A stretch of DNA of 9,721 nt, taken from a bacterium. GTDB lineage: Bacteria > Patescibacteriota > Minisyncoccia > Moranbacterales > UBA2206. This document shows, one piece after another, positions 6,765-9,721 of this stretch. The stretch's first letter is position 1. Every line of letters begins with the position of its first letter. The stretch is from the NCBI GenBank assembly GCA_021789395.1, contig JAJYJP010000030.1:1-9721 (forward strand), in the 5' to 3' direction. The notes beneath the pieces are model-generated. The model made no database searches and was not told the origin of the DNA. It was given only the letters and a program-made list of their open reading frames with translations. A program made the position numbers and the translations under genes.

Positions 6765-6843
6765 CATAATCAACACTGAAATTTTAAAATAAATGGAAAA
6801 AGAGGTGTGTAGTAATTATGAATGCATATCTTCGCATATTCTT
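6765..6843 (+). promoter_or_regulatory. 5' region of the PBP gene with a weak promoter candidate and a minicistron
   Basis: CATAAT (6765-6770) and TAAAAT (6785-6790) could serve as -10 elements, but neither has a good -35 at normal spacing, so the plus-strand promoter is unresolved. AGAGGTG (6801-6807) resembles a Shine-Dalgarno sequence and lies 10 bases before an ATG at 6818. That ATG opens a 9-codon frame (MNAYLRIFL) whose TGA overlaps the PBP ATG as ATGA (6844-6847). Confidence 0.3.
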
Positions 6844-8958
6844 ATGAAAAAAAATAAAATTTCAAAATTCTACAAAATTTTAAAAACAACTTCCGAGATA
6901 ATTGTTGTTTTGGCAGTTATTTTTATCGGCGTTTTAATTTATGCCTTCACCGTCACGCCGTCAGTGGCTGACCTTGCGACCAAAACCGCCACTCCCCAAA
7001 CCACCATCATTTACGACCGTACCGGCCAACACGTGCTTTACGAAATCCACGGCGAAGAAAACCGAAAAGTTATAGATTCCAGCCAAATTCCCAATTCTAT
7101 TAAAGAAGCCACTATCGCCACTGAAGACAGCAATTTTTACAAACACGGCGCTCTCGACTTTGAATCGATAATCCGCGCCGCCTTAGTTGATATCGAAAAC
7201 AGACGAATACTTCAGGGCGGTTCAACCATCACCCAGCAGTTGGCTCGCAATGTTTTCCTCAATCGAGACAAGAGTTTCCAAAGAAAAATTACCGAGGCAA
7301 TACTGGCATTAAAATTGGAACAAAATTATTCAAAAAACCAGATACTGGATATGTATCTCAATCAGATTCCCTATGGTTCCAATGCTTACGGCATTGAAGC
7401 GGCCGCGGAAACTTTTTTCGGAAAACCGGCCAAGGAGCTGACACTCGATGAAGCCGCCCTTTTGGCCGCGCTTCCTCAGGCTCCGACATACTACTCCCCT
7501 TACGGAAAAAATTTGGACGCTTTAAGGGCACGACAGGTCATGATCCTCAATCGGATCGCGACCTTGGGATTGGCCAGTCCCCAAACCGTTGCAGCCGCAG
7601 AAAAAGTTAACACTCTAAAAAAAATCGCGCCTCTCCAACAAAAAATTGACGCTCCGCATTTTGTCTTTTACGTAAAAGACTGGTTGGAAAAAAAATATGG
7701 CAAGCAGGCGGTCGAGGAGGGCGGACTAAAAGTTTACACCACCCTGGATTACAATAAACAAACATTGGCCGAGCAGACTTTAACCAGCTCCGAAAAACTA
7801 TTGACCAGTTACGGGGCTTCTAATGCTGCTCTGGTAGCGATCGATCCGAAAACGGGGCAGATTCTGGCAATGGTCGGCAGCGTCGATTATAACAACCAAC
7901 AGATCGACGGCCAAGTGAATGTCTGCACCAGTCCGCGCCAACCAGGCTCTTCTTTTAAGCCGTTTGTTTACGCCAAAGCTTTTGAAGACGGTTATCAACC
8001 GGAGTCTTTACTTCTCGATGAACGTACTGATTTTGGACCAGGTGGAGCGAATGGAGGAGACTACATCCCGAAAGATTACGATGACAGTTATCGCGGCGTT
8101 GTCACGATGCGGGAAGCCTTAGGCAGTTCACTCAATATTCCTGCCGTAGAAACACTAACATTGGTAGGCGTAAATAATGCCATTGAAATGGCCCATCGCC
8201 TAGGCATTACGACACTCAATGATCCAAGCAAGTACGGCTTGGCGCTCGTCTTAGGAGGCGGCGACGTGACTCTGCTCGACGAAACAGCCGGCTACTCGGT
8301 TTTTGCCAATGACGGCCGAAGGAATCCCGTCACTCCAATCTTAAAAATTGTCGATGCTAATGGAAAAGTTTTGGAAAATTCGGAGCCGCAAAATATTCCC
8401 GTCCTTGATCCGCAAATCGCGCGCAAAATAAATTCCGTCCTTTCGGACAACAGTGCCCGCACTCCAATTTTTGGCCCCAGCAGTCCGCTGCACATCTCTG
8501 GAAAAACCGTTGCTGCCAAAACCGGCACGACCCAATATTATAACGATGCCTGGACGGTCGGATACACTCCGTCCATTGCGGTCGGCGTCTGGGCCGGCAA
8601 TGACAATGATGCTCCAATGCATTATGGAGCGGATGGAGTTTTTGTGGCCGCCCCTATTTGGAACAAATTCATATCGCAGGTCATTAATGAATACCCTCCA
8701 GTAACATTCATGCCCTACAACAAAACAAATTCCCAAATCACCACGCGTTATGTGCAAAGTACCAACTTCAAGACGACCGTAACAACTTATTATAAAAAAG
8801 AAAAACACGGGAAAAAAGTTAGAATCTCCAAGGAAGAAGCGCAAAGATTGGATCCGGATAAAGTAATTATTAAAAATAAAAGCGTCGATAATCCAACCGT
8901 AGGCTCGCCAGGCAACAATTTATCTTCCAACAACACCGATTCCGACAAATTAAGATAA
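6844..8958 (+). CDS. Class A penicillin-binding protein (bifunctional transglycosylase/transpeptidase, PBP1A type)
   Basis: Membrane-anchored enzyme that polymerises lipid II and cross-links the peptides outside the membrane. The protein is 704 residues. A short basic N terminus is followed by one membrane helix (about 19-36). The GT51 transglycosylase domain (about 75-245) shows EDSNFYKHG with catalytic Glu94, GGSTITQQLARN (125-136) and LNQIPYGSNAYGIEAAA. The transpeptidase domain (about 330-620) has SxxK as Ser369-Lys372, SxN as Ser429-Asn431 and KTGT (559-562). The tail (about 640-704) is basic, then Asn/Ser-rich and probably disordered. The ATG at 6844 was chosen because it places MKKNK just before the helix; an in-frame ATG at 6793 would add 17 residues with two Cys and no homology I recognise. 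All active-site residues are present. Confidence 0.94.
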   Translation: MKKNKISKFYKILKTTSEIIVVLAVIFIGVLIYAFTVTPSVADLATKTATPQTTIIYDRTGQHVLYEIHGEENRKVIDSSQIPNSIKEATIATEDSNFYKHGALDFESIIRAALVDIENRRILQGGSTITQQLARNVFLNRDKSFQRKITEAILALKLEQNYSKNQILDMYLNQIPYGSNAYGIEAAAETFFGKPAKELTLDEAALLAALPQAPTYYSPYGKNLDALRARQVMILNRIATLGLASPQTVAAAEKVNTLKKIAPLQQKIDAPHFVFYVKDWLEKKYGKQAVEEGGLKVYTTLDYNKQTLAEQTLTSSEKLLTSYGASNAALVAIDPKTGQILAMVGSVDYNNQQIDGQVNVCTSPRQPGSSFKPFVYAKAFEDGYQPESLLLDERTDFGPGGANGGDYIPKDYDDSYRGVVTMREALGSSLNIPAVETLTLVGVNNAIEMAHRLGITTLNDPSKYGLALVLGGGDVTLLDETAGYSVFANDGRRNPVTPILKIVDANGKVLENSEPQNIPVLDPQIARKINSVLSDNSARTPIFGPSSPLHISGKTVAAKTGTTQYYNDAWTVGYTPSIAVGVWAGNDNDAPMHYGADGVFVAAPIWNKFISQVINEYPPVTFMPYNKTNSQITTRYVQSTNFKTTVTTYYKKEKHGKKVRISKEEAQRLDPDKVIIKNKSVDNPTVGSPGNNLSSNNTDSDKLR

Positions 8959-8994
8959 TATAAAAGTCCGGATTTCGACCCGGACTTTTATATT
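8957..8994. terminator. Bidirectional terminator between the PBP and SHOCT genes
   Basis: A 15-base-pair inverted repeat (8957-8971 with 8980-8994, loop of 8) with GTCCGG/CCGGAC at its core and A/T runs outside. It starts inside the PBP stop codon and ends 13 bases before the convergent SHOCT stop, so it can terminate both genes. Confidence 0.85.
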
Positions 8995-9007
8995 TCTCCA
9001 AACTAGA

Positions 9008-9349
9008 TTATTTTCTTAAATCCTCCTTCATCTTTTCGAACTGCTCTTTGGTGATTTCGCCTTTGGCATATCTTTCCTTAAGAATATCCATGGCTCGGTC
9101 TTCTTTTTCTATCCATCTTTTCCATCGCTCCTCCTTGCCACCGCGAACAAGCGCCCTGATCAGGTAGATGATGCCGACGATCACTACAATCCAAAAGATG
9201 ATGAAAATTATTCCGCCGACAATCCCGTAGCCGTAATATCCAGGACCCATCGGACCATACGGACCGTTCCCGTATTGGGCCAGCGAAACCAGTGGCAATG
9301 CTCCGAATAATAAGGCGCCAGCCGCAACAATTGATATTAATTTGGCCAT
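9008..9349 (-). CDS. Small SHOCT-domain membrane protein of unknown function
   Basis: The protein is 113 residues. It has a hydrophobic N-terminal signal-like segment (about 4-22) with a plausible cleavage after Ala24 (SLA-QYG), a Gly/Tyr/Pro-rich stretch (about 26-42, GPYGPMGPGYYGYG), a strong membrane helix (about 43-66), a basic linker and a C-terminal SHOCT motif (about 86-112) with DILKERYAKGEITKEQFE. SHOCT (short C-terminal) domains occur at the ends of many otherwise unrelated membrane proteins and have no established activity. The position between PBP and lytic transglycosylase genes suggests, but does not show, an envelope role. It has its own promoter and terminators on both sides, so it is probably monocistronic. 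No ribosome binding site is visible before the ATG. Confidence 0.85.
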   Translation of the reverse strand: MAKLISIVAAGALLFGALPLVSLAQYGNGPYGPMGPGYYGYGIVGGIIFIIFWIVVIVGIIYLIRALVRGGKEERWKRWIEKEDRAMDILKERYAKGEITKEQFEKMKEDLRK

Positions 9350-9379
9350 CGTTTTGAAATTAATAATTAGAAATAACCA

Positions 9380-9408
9380 ATTATATTACAAAGCTCTGCT
9401 TTGCAATA
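9380..9408 (-). promoter_or_regulatory. Promoter of the SHOCT-domain gene
   Basis: A perfect TATAAT (9385-9380, minus strand) lies about 30 bases before the ATG. The -35 is ambiguous: TTGCAA with a short 15-base spacer (9406-9401) or TATTGC with 17 bases (9408-9403). Both fall inside the palindrome at 9399-9416. The predicted start is near 9373, giving a leader of about 24 bases. Confidence 0.6.
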
Positions 9409-9416
9409 TTGCAAAG
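9399..9416. repeat. Perfect 18-base palindrome CTTTGCAATATTGCAAAG over the SHOCT -35
   Basis: CTTTGCAATATTGCAAAG equals its reverse complement and covers both candidate -35 elements of the SHOCT gene, as expected for a repressor or activator site. An overlapping hairpin, CAAAGC-TCT-GCTTTG (9389-9403), shares its left arm, so CAAAG/CTTTG occurs three times in about 28 bases. It has no U-tract, so it is not a normal terminator. Confidence 0.5.
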
Positions 9417-9449
9417 TAAAAAAGAGCTCTTCAGGAAAGCTCTTTTTTA
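9417..9449 (-). terminator. Intrinsic terminator after the lytic transglycosylase gene
   Basis: A 12-base-pair inverted repeat (9417-9428 with 9438-9449, loop of 9) with GAGCT/AGCTC at its core and six A or T bases on each side. It lies 8 bases past the transglycosylase stop on the minus strand and immediately before the SHOCT promoter region. Confidence 0.85.
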
Positions 9450-9457
9450 AATAAAGT

Positions 9458-9721
9458 TTAAGTCAAAAGACTGTTATAGTTCTGCGACCAATACATAACT
9501 TCATTGGCATACCATTCGTACTGGGGCGAGATACTGCCGGACAAATAATACTTAGCTGCATCTTCTTCTGCTAAAATATTATGCTGTGTCACTCGGGGCG
9601 TGTCTGATAACTTTACGGCCAACGCCACGACTCCATCGGTCACATTCCAAGGATCGGGCGTATGTCCCACAATCGCCTGGACCCTATTCTCATAACTCAC
9701 CCAGGTATCCGGCATGAACTG
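9458..9721 (-). CDS. Lytic murein transglycosylase (MltB-like), C-terminal 87 residues
   Basis: Only the end of the gene is in the window; the frame runs open to the right edge. The visible part begins QFMPDTW, which matches the family motif GPxQFxPSTW that follows the catalytic domain core in MltB-like lytic transglycosylases. It continues with DPWNVTDGVVALAVKL, a helical pattern usual for this family (PWNPxDA), then EEDAAKYYLSG and YANEVMYWSQNY at the C terminus. Such enzymes cleave the MurNAc-GlcNAc bond of peptidoglycan to give 1,6-anhydro products, outside the cytoplasmic membrane. The catalytic Glu and any signal peptide lie beyond the window. The ATG at 9715 is internal (the M of QFMP) and not a start. 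A terminator follows the stop. Confidence 0.85.
   Translation of the reverse strand, partial: QFMPDTWVSYENRVQAIVGHTPDPWNVTDGVVALAVKLSDTPRVTQHNILAEEDAAKYYLSGSISPQYEWYANEVMYWSQNYNSLLT

Noticed and set aside
6793..6843. ATG at 6793 as the PBP start
   Set aside because: It adds 17 polar, Cys-containing residues before the typical basic MKKNK and membrane anchor, with no ribosome binding site. It remains possible but is less likely.
1..9721. Recoded UGA (as in Gracilibacteria and SR1)
   Set aside because: No in-frame TGA occurs inside any conserved gene. The lack of TGA stops among eight genes is too small a sample to mean anything.
1..9721. CRISPR arrays, insertion sequences, tRNA or rRNA genes, phage genes
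   Set aside because: No spaced direct repeats, transposase frames, terminal inverted repeats or recognisable structural RNA were seen. Almost all the sequence is accounted for by housekeeping genes.

Overview
The window looks like a cell-envelope and translation neighbourhood from a small, moderately AT-rich bacterial genome. The protein sequences (MurC with an EADEF motif, FtsW, a MltB-like lytic transglycosylase with a QFMPDTW motif, and a small SHOCT membrane protein), the very tight packing and the unusual gene order suggest a Candidate Phyla Radiation / Patescibacteria lineage. That placement is from pattern recognition, not from a tree. All stop codons seen are TAA or TAG, and no conserved gene has an in-frame TGA.

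Layout. From 6191 down to 1, on the minus strand, runs a compact series: trmD, ftsW, murG, murC and a P-type cation ATPase cut off by the left edge. The gaps between them are only 5, 23, 14 and 6 bases, so it reads as one transcription unit. Upstream of it, also on the minus strand, is khpA (a KH-domain RNA-binding protein) with a perfect consensus promoter. A G/C-rich hairpin and a strong terminator follow khpA and end just before the trmD promoter. Divergent from khpA, on the plus strand, is a class A penicillin-binding protein (6844-8958). It ends in a terminator shared with a convergent SHOCT-domain membrane protein (9008-9349, minus). A second terminator separates that gene from the 3' end of a lytic murein transglycosylase (9458-9721, minus, cut off by the right edge).

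How the genes fit together. MurC starts the UDP-MurNAc-peptide branch and MurG finishes lipid II. FtsW and the class A PBP polymerise and cross-link glycan, and the lytic transglycosylase cleaves it, so most of the window serves peptidoglycan metabolism. TrmD and KhpA are translation/RNA genes that in many bacteria sit in an rpsP-khpA-rimM-trmD-rplS block. Here they abut part of the division/cell-wall cluster, with rpsP, rimM and rplS absent from this interval.

Other signals: almost no start codon has a recognisable Shine-Dalgarno sequence; trmD appears to be leaderless; and two perfect palindromes lie in promoter regions. I did not find a convincing new defence, mobile or biosynthetic system. 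The findings are regulatory and gene-order oddities plus two residue substitutions in conserved motifs.
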